Positions 13,881 to 23,947 of a stretch of 64,000 nt of DNA are shown here, one piece after another (positions within the stretch are counted from its first letter, which is position 1; every line of letters begins with the position of its first letter). The notes under the pieces are model-generated. The model worked only from the letters and a program-made list of their open reading frames with translations. It was not told where the DNA came from and did no database searches. The position numbers and the translations under genes are program-made. Origin of the DNA: Tetradesmus obliquus (taxonomy: Eukaryota > Chlorophyta > Chlorophyceae > Sphaeropleales > Scenedesmaceae); assembly GCA_030272155.1 (NCBI GenBank), contig CP126196.1:310001-374000 (forward strand), written 5' to 3'.

Positions 13881-15130
13881 ACACAGCGAAGGGTGCCGAC
13901 CAAGACGCGCCGACAGCTGCTGCTGCTAGCAAGTTCAGGCAGCCACCCAAGAAGGCCAGCTCATTCACACACGGCAGCAAGAATGACACACCTGATAACG
14001 ACCTGCCGCCGGCTTGCCACAGGGCACGAGCAAGCGTGGACATCGGCTCAGCAGCAGCAGCAGCAGCAGCGCCGCGCCGCTTCAGCCGCATGTCACTCGA
14101 CTTTGGCGGCAGGCACAGGCACCACCACCACCAGCAGCAGCAGCAGCACTTGCTGCACTTCTCGCCGGCGGCTGAGTCAGTGCGTGCCACAGGCACCGCA
14201 GCGCTTGGCCGCATCTCGCTGCCTGGCCGCAGCCGAGCAGTAATGGAGGCTTCTAGCCTGTACACTCACCTGATCCTTCCGGAGCCTGCTGCCTCAGGGC
14301 CTGGCTGTAGGGCTGGGGGATCCCGGCGGCTGCTGGCTGTGACTGCTGACGGCACTCTGCTGCCGGGTGGAGCTGTGCTGGACTCTCACCAGCAGCAGCA
14401 GCAGCAGCGGCAGCAGGCGCTGATCACGGATCCGAGACACAACCGCAGCTCAATGGACAGCAATGCCAGCTGGAACTGGGCGGGATCAGCTGACAGCAAT
14501 GTGCAAGGTGGTGTGGCAGTTGTGCCGCACATCCCGGCGGCTGTGGGGTCCTTTGACATCACAGCCGGTAGGGATGCAGACGCGGCGGTGCTGCAGATGC
14601 CCGCTGGCGATAATGCGGCTGATGTCACCAGCAGCAGCATTGCAATGGACTGCCCTGCCGTGCAGGGCCAGCTGCAGCAGCTGGCTTGCGCAGTGATCAA
14701 CAGGCGCGTCTCAGTGGACATGCGGCGCACTGGCAGCGGCAGCGGCCATGGCGGTACTGCAGCTAGCTTTGGGGGCTTTTCTTTCAGCCGGCCTTCTTTT
14801 ATGGGTGGTCTCTCAGCAGGTGGCGACGGGCTGATGTTTGGCAGGCAGCCATCTGCAAGCGGCTGCTTAATGACAAGCGACATGTCCGGATGGACGGTGG
14901 CGGACTGTGCAGGGGCCACGGCAGCAGACAACGACTGTACGGAGATGTTCAACACGCAGGCCGCAGTCATCCCAACGCTTCCCGAGAACATCTACGAGCA
15001 CACGATTGCGGCTGTGCCGAACTTTGGCGAGCGGGCTGCTCCGAAGGCGTCGTGGATGTTCTTCATCGTGAATACTGTGCTGCTGGCTTCACTGTTTGGG
15101 GCTAGCTTTGTGGAGGTCTACTGCAGCTGA
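912..15130 (+). CDS. Ankyrin-repeat cellulose-synthase-like GT2 glycosyltransferase
   Basis: Membrane processive glycosyltransferase of the BcsA/CesA type, expected to polymerise a beta-glucan from a UDP-sugar; the product is not predictable. Exons: 912-942, 1043-1636, 1917-1952, 2257-2316, 2632-2955, 3148-3265, 3490-3815, 4082-4557, 4802-5030, 6066-6207, 6565-6766, 8017-8133, 8552-8812, 9128-9240, 9674-9746, 10173-10361, 11392-11554, 12064-12151, 12348-13012, 13419-15130; every join keeps frame, giving 1972 residues. Order: Ser/Gly-rich region (1-348), hydrophobic helix (about 350-385), ankyrin repeats (about 390-520), Ala-rich linker, membrane segments, then GT2 motifs: VFVPTYSEP, LDDG (D760/D761), DCD (D827, D829), TED (D926) and QRLRW (962-966), then further membrane helices. 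A roughly 750-residue Ser/Gln/His/Ala-rich tail ends in one more hydrophobic helix (FFIVNTVLLASLFGASF). The core is certain; the start and the fusion of the N-terminal exons rest on phase agreement. Confidence 0.8.
4969..5801 (+). repeat. Six-copy tandem array of an exon 3' edge plus donor
   Basis: The end of exon 9 of the GT2 gene (LEEMLPPEDMP...VPTYSG and the following gtgagtcaaac) recurs with donors at about 5030, 5186, 5341, 5488, 5645 and 5801, a period near 155 bases. The first is the real exon end, joining in frame to 6066. The five downstream copies carry substitutions (PPEEMPS, APEEMPS, APEEMPC) and mostly keep the GT donor. They lie in intron 9. Confidence 0.85.
5984..6059 (+). repeat. 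(CTG)n tract before a 3' splice site
   Basis: About 25 CTG units run almost directly into the acceptor of exon 10 (start 6066). The tract seems to replace a normal pyrimidine tract. On the opposite strand it gives a poly-Gln reading frame that is not a gene. Confidence 0.9.
6719..7634 (+). repeat. Tandem copies of the exon 11 3' edge
   Basis: The segment encoding VHPDFLQNILGHFYKQ plus its donor is the true end of exon 11 (to 6766) and recurs at about 6841-6888, 7098-7146, 7222-7269, 7338-7386 and 7586-7634. The 7058-7146 copy also repeats the catalytic LVLDCDMI segment. Intervals vary (114-258 bases), so later insertions or deletions have broken the period. Confidence 0.85.
7790..7950 (+). 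repeat. Degenerate 5'-edge copies of exon 12
   Basis: Two decayed versions of the GPWTLKDKAGFI segment (about 7795-7835 and 7900-7945) precede the real exon 12 at 8017-8133. They are in the intron and no longer keep an open frame. Confidence 0.6.
8741..9463 (+). repeat. 3'-edge copies of exons 13 and 14
   Basis: The FGMAPDDLESALTQRLRW...GALQ end of exon 13 (to 8812) is repeated at about 8874-8942 with an intact donor. This copy includes the QRLRW catalytic motif. The AHHWLAI end of exon 14 (to 9240) recurs at about 9318-9358 and 9427-9463. Confidence 0.75.
9970..11835 (+). repeat. Edge copies around exons 16 and 17
   Basis: Upstream 5'-edge copies of exon 16 (AFGCFYLMN type) lie at about 9976-10013 and 10070-10095, and a 3'-edge copy (VLVAENLLFKKLFAFE) at about 10428-10481. 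Before exon 17 the segment ITFAVTSKDKKEPSRADAL is repeated at about 10757, 10873, 10977, 11104 and 11226, several copies still in frame with acceptors. After exon 17, copies of AGFAAGVGYFVVKACMGSYG lie at about 11646-11710 and 11768-11830. Confidence 0.75.
13331..13409 (+). repeat. (GCT/CTG)n tract before the last exon
   Basis: About 26 units end ten bases before the acceptor of the final GT2 exon (13419). Read in the frame of that exon they would encode poly-Ala, so use of an upstream acceptor would insert a long alanine run. Confidence 0.8.
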
Positions 15131-15465
15131 GCATGATGCAGCCTGCTGGTCACCTGTTGGTTAGGTTATGGTACGCTACGTTACGTGACATGCTCCACTC
15201 AGACAGGGAGCAGCTACTAGCTCAGCCGCAGGTTGCAGCTGCTGATACAGCAGATGCATCCTACACTGGTGATGATAGTTTGAGATGTGTAGGAAGGCTG
15301 CCGCAGCCTCGGCTTCGGGGCCAGCTTTGTGGAGGTGTACTGCAGCTGATCAGGATGTGTGTGCGGCCTGCTGGTTACCTGTTGCTTACGTTATGGTACG
15401 TCACGTGACATACGCCACTCAGCCCACGAGCCAGGGAGCATTGTGGAGGTGTACTGCAGCTGATC
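15100..15465 (+). repeat. Duplicated stop-codon region of the GT2 gene
   Basis: The last 25 or so coding bases, the TGA stop (15128-15130) and the following untranslated sequence recur at about 15316-15420 and 15437-15500. Each copy ends in the same ACTGCAGCTGA. The copied stretch includes a near-palindromic tacgt-rich segment, so the 3' terminus shows the same edge-duplication habit as the internal exons. Confidence 0.75.
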
Positions 15466-18316
15466 AGGATGTGTGTGCGTGTGCGGCCTGCTGGTTACTC
15501 GGCCGCGGGTTGAAGGTTTAAGGGGCTGATGCAGCAAAAAGCATCCTAGGCTGGCGGTGGTAGTATAATAGGTGTGTGGGGAGGCTGCTTTTGATGGGTG
15601 AGAGCAGCCACTGCTAGAGCTATGCACATGCACACCTGTGTTTTAATGCGGCTGTGCGTGCTGGTAGATGTTGCCAGTGAGATGCTGCTTGTGTGTTTGT
15701 GTGGGTTGATTTGCTATAGATGCGCGAGTTGTTGGGTGGGCGGCTTGTGTGAACAGCACATAGCATGCTGCGTAAGAGTGATGCAGCACATAAATCTAGA
15801 TATGCTGAGGGCAGTGCATGCGTTGCCTGTTGCTTTGCACGCTGCGGAAATGATGATAGGAACCGGTCCAAGGGCTGTCTGGTTTTCGAGTGGAGCGGGT
15901 TACTGGGAGTGGCATAAGCGCATGTAAGCGTGTGTTTCCTGGGTTGTTCCGCAGGCCGGCTGCTGTTATGCTGTCAGTCCTGCTGCAGTATCGCATGATT
16001 GTGTTGAGGGTTGGGGAGGACGCGGGCAGGGCTGGACCAAACTTCGTTGGGGTTTGGTGGCTAGGGTGTGGTGGCTAGGGTGTGGTGGCTAGGGTGTGGT
16101 GGCTAGGGTTCCTTGGGCGCTGCTTGGTCCGCTGATGTTAGAGTTTGCCACCTTGTGGTGTGCGTGTTTGTAAAGCTGCCGATCTGTTTGTGTGGCATGT
16201 GCTTGTGCTGCATGGGAAGCTTGCAATGCACCGATTAGGTGATGGATGGTGTTTCTCTTTTTGCCGTTTGCCGTGGCGCGTAGCTATTGCCATCCCTTCA
16301 TGAGTTCTGATTTGCTGTGCGGCTACTGGCTAGGCTGGTAGCATGTTCTGGATCAGCCGAAGCAGTGCCTGGCAATCGCCGGCATCAGTTCCATCTACCT
16401 TCTTGTTATGATACATATAGCCCTGCCTTGTCAGCTGTGATGCAGTGACCGCACTGCTGAAGCAGATGGAGAGGTCCACTTTGAGCGTTGCGCAGCTTCA
16501 ACATGTATGTATATACACCTATCCTTGCATACACCATGCATACCTGACGAGAGAGTTGATGTTTGGCTGGTAGGCCAGCTTGTGGATGAGGGTTGCATGC
16601 GCGCATATGTTTCAACACCCATACTACAGTTGTTTTGCAGGGGAGGTCAAACTTTGTTTGGAAAGAGGCAAGGGGCTGTCAGCTTGTCGTGACTCTGGGC
16701 TGTGGAATAAGAGGTTTAGCAGCGCTGGCGGCAAGGCTGCGACAGCGTAATGCATGGCAGTACTGTCGACATCTAATCTCAGTCTTGTTGTTTGATCAGT
16801 TGCTTGTGGCATCAGCCCGCAAGGCTATTCAGTCAAAAGCATCAGCAGGAAAGATGCAGCGCATGTTCCCGGCCACTCCTGCGCTTTGTTTGGGAAGACT
16901 GCTGCAGCGTGACATTGCACAGCACATGTGATTGTTGAGCGCTGCACTACACCTTGCACTTGAGTTTTGAGCTTGCACACTAGTGGAGCATGACAGCACT
17001 TGCAGCACTCTGTGACTCACATCCCATGCCTTCATCTTTTTTGCGGCCGCTTCAAAGGTCTATGGATTTTCAGGACGAGTGCGGCATGCCGTTGACATTC
17101 AAGTGGCATTGCATTGGTCTTGAAGTCCTGTTGGCGTGCGAACACTCATATACACACGTGTACACACTACTGTTCTGTGGCGGCGAGTATAGTAGTATGC
17201 CGTCTGTCTTGTTTGTCTGCAGTTGTTTATAATCATTAGGCACGTATGCGCGGTGCTGTGGGCTGTGTAGCATGTGCATGCTGATGTGGCGCGACAATGA
17301 GGTGGGTCTAGCCTGTGCATTACTGTCTGCAACACTCACTGCTGATGTTGCTGTGCTCATGTGCAGGCTGCACAGTCTGTACGATTCCACAAACTGCTGA
17401 TACTTATTGCTGCTGATGCGCAGCATATCTTGTTGTATGTGGCATGCAGGACAGTGCTGCCTGCTTTCTTGTAGGCTAAGCAAATGCATGAGCTGCAGTG
17501 ACCTACCTGGTGGCATGGTTGCTCTTGCATTCGAGAGTGGGGTTGGCGGCGTCAGTCACTCGGCCACACACGGCGTCGTATAGGCCATATACGCAGTGTA
17601 TGGCAGCATCAGCAGCTGTTTGATGGCATGATTTGTTGTGCTGCAGCCTGAGCAGTGATGGGGTGGAACTTGGTTATTAATCCCTATCACCACAAGTGTA
17701 ACAGAACCTGGACATGACACATCTCCTCCTCTTCATGCGCTGTGTCCACATCACGCAAATGAACAACTCAAGCCCCTACGCCAGCCAAGCGGGTCTTGGA
17801 GAAAGGCACTGATTATATCAGCAGTCTTTCATTTCATCAAGAGTCAGCTGCAGGGCTCTGCAGTGAGCCCCCACCAATCCAAGGCCATGCCTGTCCACCA
17901 CAACAGAAACCGCACAATCTTGCCCGGCGACCAAATCCTGCTGCCGGCGCTGCTGCACCCGCCATAATCTATAGAGACTGATACCAACCAGAGGCAGTGG
18001 CGCAGCGAGCTGCTACTCAGCTCCAACGCTCCATGCCAGTGCCACCTGCTACCTTGGTTTCTGATGATCAGCGCACAATGTATGCAGATGCCCTCGAACG
18101 ATTCACGATCCCTGTCATGTGCACCACCTGCGGCGGGCTGCTGTATGCCAGAGAGTGCTGAACAAGGTGTGAACAACACACCAACCATACCAGGATGTGG
18201 TTTCTTGCTGCCGACAACAGAAGTTGAGTCATAGTGGTGCCACTTCCCAAGCAATCACACAGTGCACATCGTGCACGAGGCAGCTGCAGCAGCTGCAGGC
18301 AATGGTTGCAGAGCTC
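15131..18316. other. Intergenic region without a supported gene
   Basis: It holds the duplicated stop region described separately, a four-copy 13-base minisatellite at about 16057-16110 (ggtggctagggtg), and a TGTAA at about 16168, a weak candidate poly(A) signal for the GT2 gene. Open frames here lack codon bias, domains or splice logic. Confidence 0.5.
16057..16110 (+). repeat. Minisatellite, 13-base unit, four copies
   Basis: Head-to-tail copies of a ggtggctagggtg-like unit in intergenic DNA. The core resembles telomere-type TAGGG motifs seen elsewhere in the window. Confidence 0.8.
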
Positions 18317-18730
18317 TCAGCAGCAGCATGATCCTGGCTGCTGTGCTGCTGCTCCAGGCTTAGCCTGGTTCCTGTTGCACCAGCGCCAGGTGCCATACCC
18401 CAGCAGTGCTGACACCGCTGACAGGATTGCACTTGCAAGGCCTGCTATCTCGCCAGGGCTCAGCTGGTTACTGCCTGCCTTTGCCGGTTCAGGTGCTGCT
18501 GCTGCCGCTGCTGGTGATGCTACTGCTGGTGCTGCTTGGCCCCCTACTGCTGTCTGTGCCGCAAGCGGCATGCTGCTGCTGCCGCTGCTGTAACCAGCTG
18601 GGCCAGTGCCGCCAGGTGGACCACTGTAACCGGCTGAGCCACTGTAACCAGTTGGGCCACTGCTGCCAGTTGGGCCAGTGCTGCCAGTTAGGACAATGCC
18701 GCTGGTTGGGCCAATGCTGCCAGTTGAGCC

Positions 18731-18766
<36 letters not shown>

Positions 18767-19535
18767 ACTTGGCCAAGCGTCCGATGGTGAGTCAGCGCAA
18801 GTCGCAAGCCAGCCGTTGCTCACTGGGCCGAGGCAGCTAGCTACTGCTATCTGGTACTGCATGGAGCCGTACTGGGCGCTGCATGACATGGCCTCGAACA
18901 TGGCTCGAGCTCTGCCCGCGCTGTCCAGGGCTTTAGGCCTAGTGCCGGCACTGGCAGTGAACAGGCCAGTAGCAATGCCGCACAAGCATGCGGAGCAATC
19001 CCGTGCTCTAGAGCTGCTCGCCTGGGTCATTGCCAGGGCGAGAGAGTCTGCAGCAGGGCGCAGTGGTCTGAGCCATCAAGTAGCGACTGTAAGTTGTAAG
19101 TGCAACCAGCCAGTGGCCACGATGCCGCAGTAACACGCTTTGTAGATAACTGATAGCCGTCGCCGGTGTGCATGCAGCATGAAACCACTACTTGATGCTG
19201 TACATGGTCACAACAGATGAGAATGTGACCGTGGCACCATGGGTGAACATGTATTGCATGCATCAGCTGCAGCTGCTGCAGCAGCAGTAGCAGCTCAGGA
19301 CCGTGTACTCTGAAAATTTCAAGCTCCTCAAAAAGTGCTGCAAAACCAACTTGTGCAAATCATACGCCTCTGGCAGCAGCTGCATGCAGTCAGCTACAGC
19401 AGCTAGTATGACCTCACCGCAGTTGAACCGAGATGCGTACTGATCCACAGTAAACTCATCCAAAACACATTGCTGTGCATGCGTAAGACGTATCAGGACC
19501 GGGATCAAAGCTATGACCAGCGCTGAGCGAACCAT
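18317..19535 (-). CDS. Predicted secreted or surface protein with collagen-like segment
   Basis: Family not recognised. The start at 19535 gives a clear signal peptide (MVRSALVIALIPVLIRLTHAQ) followed by a Cys-containing domain (CVLDEFTVDQYASRFNCGE...). A second exon (about 19021-18317) adds more cysteines, a poly-Ser run, a collagen-like Gly-X-Y stretch (GSTGPTGSSGPTGYSG), an Ala/Pro linker, a hydrophobic helix (IAGLASAILSAVSALLGYG) and a short basic/Cys tail. This suggests a type I membrane or wall-anchored protein of about 312 residues. The joint between 19302 and 19021 keeps frame but uses a poor donor (gtcctg), so the middle may differ. The Gly-X-Y stretch appears on the + strand as degenerate repeats at about 18600-18730. 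Confidence 0.5.
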
Positions 19536-21370
19536 GGCAGCTGCGGCGCGAAACGAGGCCTTACGTCTCAACGGATGAAGAATCTGTCCGATTGTTACTT
19601 AAAAAAAGGCAAGCGAAAAATGTTCCAGCAAAACGAAGAATTTCTGAGATCTGTATCAGGTGCTTCGATATCAACGAAGTTCACATCTCCCTCGGACATC
19701 ATCGAACTAGGCACAGACGGAAATGGTCCAGCTTTGTAAAATTATCAGCAGTAAATATTGATAGGTTTTGCAAGCGGTAAGTTTTGATACGTTGAACACC
19801 CTGGGACCGGGGCACTTGCCGCTGTAACCCAAACCAGGCTGTACAGCCAACCACATGTGGTTCAGCTACAGCTGCAGCGACAGATGCCAGTGCCACTGTT
19901 GCAGGGACCAGCTCTAGACATGTGCCTGCTGACGCAATTCCAGGAAGCAGCAGACCATGCCCGGCTGCCAACCTCGAAATCACAGGCCGAGCTGCCTTAC
20001 TGTGCATGATGCACGATGCATTCATGCACATGCCATGCAAAAGATGGTGCCAGGGCCCACATGCAACTTTCCTCTCTTGAATGACTTGTGGCATGCTATG
20101 CCCACCAGTAGTATACAATGCCGCGCCAATGCAATGCTTATGTGCTCTTCTTTGTGCACCCAACCAAAGCACGTCCAGGAGCTGTGTCAGGAGTCTGACA
20201 CCACAACCAACACCACAAATCGTACACCCACGCCTACGCAGGCAAAACTTGCCATTGTTTTAAGCAATGACTTGATGACGTCGGCAATGCACAAGCCCAA
20301 GGGTGCTGCCAGAGCTTTGCCTGAACAGGTTGCCGAGTGATCCTCCTGGCCATGGGCATGCATAGCTCAGCTGAGCTGCTGCTGCTGCTGCCGCCACTAA
20401 AACCGCATTGTATGTACAGATACTGTTTGAATGTGTGCTCTGCACGCTGGTAGACGTAGACACGGTGTGTGCATGCTGTGCAGCACAGTTGCTTGGCAGT
20501 ATCTGCCCTGTGCATGGTGCTGCGGGGCAATAAGGCTGTGCTGCTGCTGATGTATGCATGCACATGCACGAGCACAGTTTAATAGCATACATATTGCGTG
20601 TATGCATGCCAGATACGATACAGTATCCCTAAAGGCCGTCAAACAGCAACACAAGAAATGCAGGGGACGGATGCTGCAACGCAGGCCCAGAGACTTGACC
20701 CGCGACAAATTGAAGATGCACCCCACACTCACAGACCACTGTATCAGCTGCTTGTCTGCTGCCATCCACAAAGCAATCAGCATCTCTCCCCACCAACCCA
20801 CCCAAAGATGCCTTGCACACCGTTTGCAACAGCAGCTGGCAGATGCGGCTGTATTGACCATGTATGCTTGGCTGTGTTGCCCTGAGTTACAGCAGGGGCA
20901 CCTGCACATCTCTGCGCATGCTGCACAACTCTGCATCTGCGCATGCTGGCCCAGCCTCAGCTCCACTGCCAGTAGCTGCAATCTATCAAACCTGCTACTT
21001 GCCACAGCAGCCTGCTTGATGCTCCATAATGCAGATATAAACAACTCCTGACAGCTCTATACGCATTTCAACGGCATATGCAGTGCACAACACACCCTGG
21101 CTTGCCATGCGCTGCTCATGATGCTTGCTCTGATGGCACAGCCATTCTTTGCATATGCGTGGTGTGCATGGCATGCATGGATTCACTGCAGTTGCTTGTG
21201 CACCACGTGAGCAGTAATCCTATGCACATTTGCTCAGCTAGCTCGCCTCCAACCCGCACACACTGCTCAAGCCACCTGCTGCTGGGCCAGCCCTTAGCAT
21301 CTGTGCATGCATGTGTAGTTCCTGCAAGCGCTGCTGCACATCCAAATTGACTACAGCAATGGCCTCAGGC
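19536..21370. other. Intergenic region without a supported gene
   Basis: The first 250 bases upstream of the minus-strand surface-protein gene are A+T-richer and free of CTG runs, as expected for its promoter. The rest shows no domain, RNA gene or splice-consistent open frame that I can support. Confidence 0.4.
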
Positions 21371-22042
21371 CTAGCGCCTCCACACGCCATCATTGCCGTT
21401 GCTCCAGCCGCCGCGGCAGCTGCCTTGCCAGTTGCCCCAGTCGCAGTAAATGCGCGCCCCGCTCGTGCAATAGGCACTCTGGCCGCTGCGGTAGCGGGTG
21501 TAGGTCTCCGGGTGGTAGCAGCCGCTGCAGCAGCAGCAGAGGGAAGCAGGCAATACGGCAGTGGGCAGCTTTGTTTTGCGATTTCAGATTCCACATCGTA
21601 CAGCACCACCGCAGGCAGTGAGGCAGCTCACAAAAATGCACTGCTGCTGCTGCTGCTGCCGGCAGCAGCAGCTGTCATCGGCTGCAAGCTTGTGTGCAGG
21701 TTCAGCTCCTGCCGCACCCGCCCACTGGATGAAACGAGCGAACAGCTACAGCATTGCAGCCAGTGTGGCAGTCCACAGAAATGCTCAGCAGCTGTTGCCG
21801 CAGCAGCTGTCACCGGTGTTGTATGTGTCTTGCCCACTGTCACTCCTGCCGCACCTGCCCACAGGGTCCCAGGGCCTGCTCCAGCCTCCACTCCAGCCTC
21901 CACCATACCAGCCACTGCCAGCCCATGGGTCATAGCCCCACTGCTTCAACGACCTCATGCTGCCCGCTTGAACTGGCAGCACTGCAGCCAGCTGCAGGAG
22001 CAGCAGCGCAGCTGCAGTCGCAGCCAGAAGCTTTCGCTGCAT
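21371..22042 (-). CDS. Small secreted Trp/Gly/Cys-rich protein
   Basis: Not recognised as a known family. Two exons, 22042-21855 and 21524-21371, join in frame (phase 2) to give 113 residues. The N-terminus is a typical signal peptide (MQRKLLAATAAALLLLQLAA...VQA). The mature part begins GSMRSLKQWGYDPWAGSGWYGGGW and the second exon carries four cysteines (CYHPETY...SAYC...IYCDW...GSCRGGW), enough for two disulphides, before ending NDGVWRR. The high Trp/Tyr/Gly content suggests a wall or extracellular-matrix role, or a defence peptide; this is inference. The 330-base intron contains two related copies of the donor-side sequence (about 21600-21660 and 21690-21855), the same duplication habit as the large genes. 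Confidence 0.6.
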
Positions 22043-23947
22043 CTTCGGAACACCCTGCGATGTATTGGGCAGCGGGGTGAGGTGGGTCGTGCTGCAGCTT
22101 AGGCGTCGTGCATCAGGCAGGTGGCGCATCTGCAAATGCTGCTTTCCCGCCTAAAGGCGGGAGCACGTTGGAAAGGCAGACAACTGTCTCCTAAGCATGG
22201 TAGGATAATAATTTATGCTTATCTAGCCCGCCTGGCGTACCTGATGTACGGAAAGTCTTAGCACGCACGTCACGCAGGATATAGGCGATGACTGTTCGAG
22301 CAGCCGTTTGCTTTGTTTAAGCCCGACGGTTATACAAAGAAACAAGCAAAGAACCAAAGGAGTTTGCGATGGGTCAACGCATATGTTGCTTGGGTTGTCA
22401 ACCAGGGAACTGCACTCTCACTCCAAGCAATACTTTCCGACGACACGGTCACGTCGCCTGCAGCTGTCAGTGTGCGACTGGCTCCCCCGATGCACTACTA
22501 GGAGCTAAATTACTTTCTCAGTGCTGCTGCACGTCACTGTCATGGCGCCGTTGACAAAGTAGCAGTACAGCACAAATAATCAGCATGCTGTGAAGATGTC
22601 AAGCACTGGCACTGGTTGGCAACCCAGCTGGCCACCCGCCTCTGCACATCTCTGCTACGGCAACATCCATTACTCAAGGGACTTCACAAAATTCTTCGTG
22701 TGGACATTACATGTCAGCTCAAAGTTGAACACCTGCACCTCCATCGCTTGGCAAGGAGCACTGTCCCAGTGCCAGACCAGTCATCAGCGCATCAAAGTGC
22801 AGCAGCCGCAAGCACCCTTCATTGTGATAGAAGAAGCCGCACCAGTGTGTGCCACCTATTGCCCGGCAAACAGTCAGATTGACGCACAAAACAACACAAA
22901 ACAACGCGCATAACACGCTTACGCAGCGGCAGCACAGATACTGTACATGTGGCGCATCAGCAGCAACTCCAGCAGTCACTGCTAGATGGTTTGATACACT
23001 GCCATCACAGTCCAATGCGCTGCAGCACGTATCAACCAGTGACGCAAACGCAGCTGATTCGTAACATACACCCAAAGGGCCGTTGCCAAGCCCCCTACAC
23101 AACAGCACATCCACAAACGCTACTATGTGTGCTGCAGACGGAAAGCAACCATAGTACAGAACATCATGAACCGGGCGCCACAGCTTGCGCAAACACTTGC
23201 ATGCCGTCCAGGCAGACGACAACCAACAGTGTGCAGAGACACTTGCTCGAGCTTTGCACTCGATGCAACAGCCCACCACTCCAACAAGGCCTCTACCAAA
23301 CGTCGCTCTCACAATCCGTGTGCGGACACTGCTGTACAGCAGGCCTCACAGCAGAGCTCACCACTGCACCGCCAACACACATCGCTCAGCCACGCAACAC
23401 TGCCCTGTGTGTGTCTCCCAACCTCCGCCACGACCCATGAGGCACATGCCCACAACTCACTGTCGAGTACGGCACTCGGCCATCCGACAAAACAACCAGC
23501 GCAAGTGACAGGCGGCTGGCAGGTCTGTGGTATGACACTGCTACCGCATATGGTACGTCCGCGTTGTGCCTACTGCTGCTGTCACAGCAGCACAGCAGCA
23601 CTGATAGACATGCACAGCCCTCAACTATGCAACGCTCCACACGAGATGCACAAGCCCCCTTCGCGAGCACAAACAGTAAGCCGGACAGTGCATTGCCATT
23701 ATTGATGCTGTTGAGCAGCTACTGCAGCTGCAGCTGAGATGCTGCAAGGGGCTGTAACAGCAAGGTAAGCTGGAGGAACGCCAGCCCAGACTTGCAGCCA
23801 TAACACCACAAACACGACAGCACTCGCCCTCAACTATGCAACATGCCGCACAACAGCTTGCTGCTGCTGCTGCAGCATCCGAGCAAACTCCGCAGGATCA
23901 GCACACCAAGACCAGAAATAAGCTCACCGCCCGCTCATCATCCGCAA
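22043..23947. other. Intergenic region without a supported gene
   Basis: 22140-22560 differs in composition (no CTG runs, A+T-richer) and probably holds the promoter of the minus-strand secreted-protein gene. A perfect hairpin CCCGCC-taaa-GGCGGG-like palindrome lies at about 22148-22163. 22560-23947 is downstream of FtsH4 and probably includes its 3' untranslated region. No convincing gene was found. Confidence 0.4.

Noticed and set aside
22308-22508. 62-codon plus-strand frame beginning LFKPDGYTKKQAKNQ considered as a small gene or element protein
   Set aside because: No ATG start, no homology recognised, and it lies in the likely promoter of the minus-strand secreted-protein gene; no flanking repeats were seen.
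22719-23312. 197-codon minus-strand frame
   Set aside because: No ATG at its start, irregular Cys-rich composition, no domain; lies in the probable 3' untranslated region of FtsH4.
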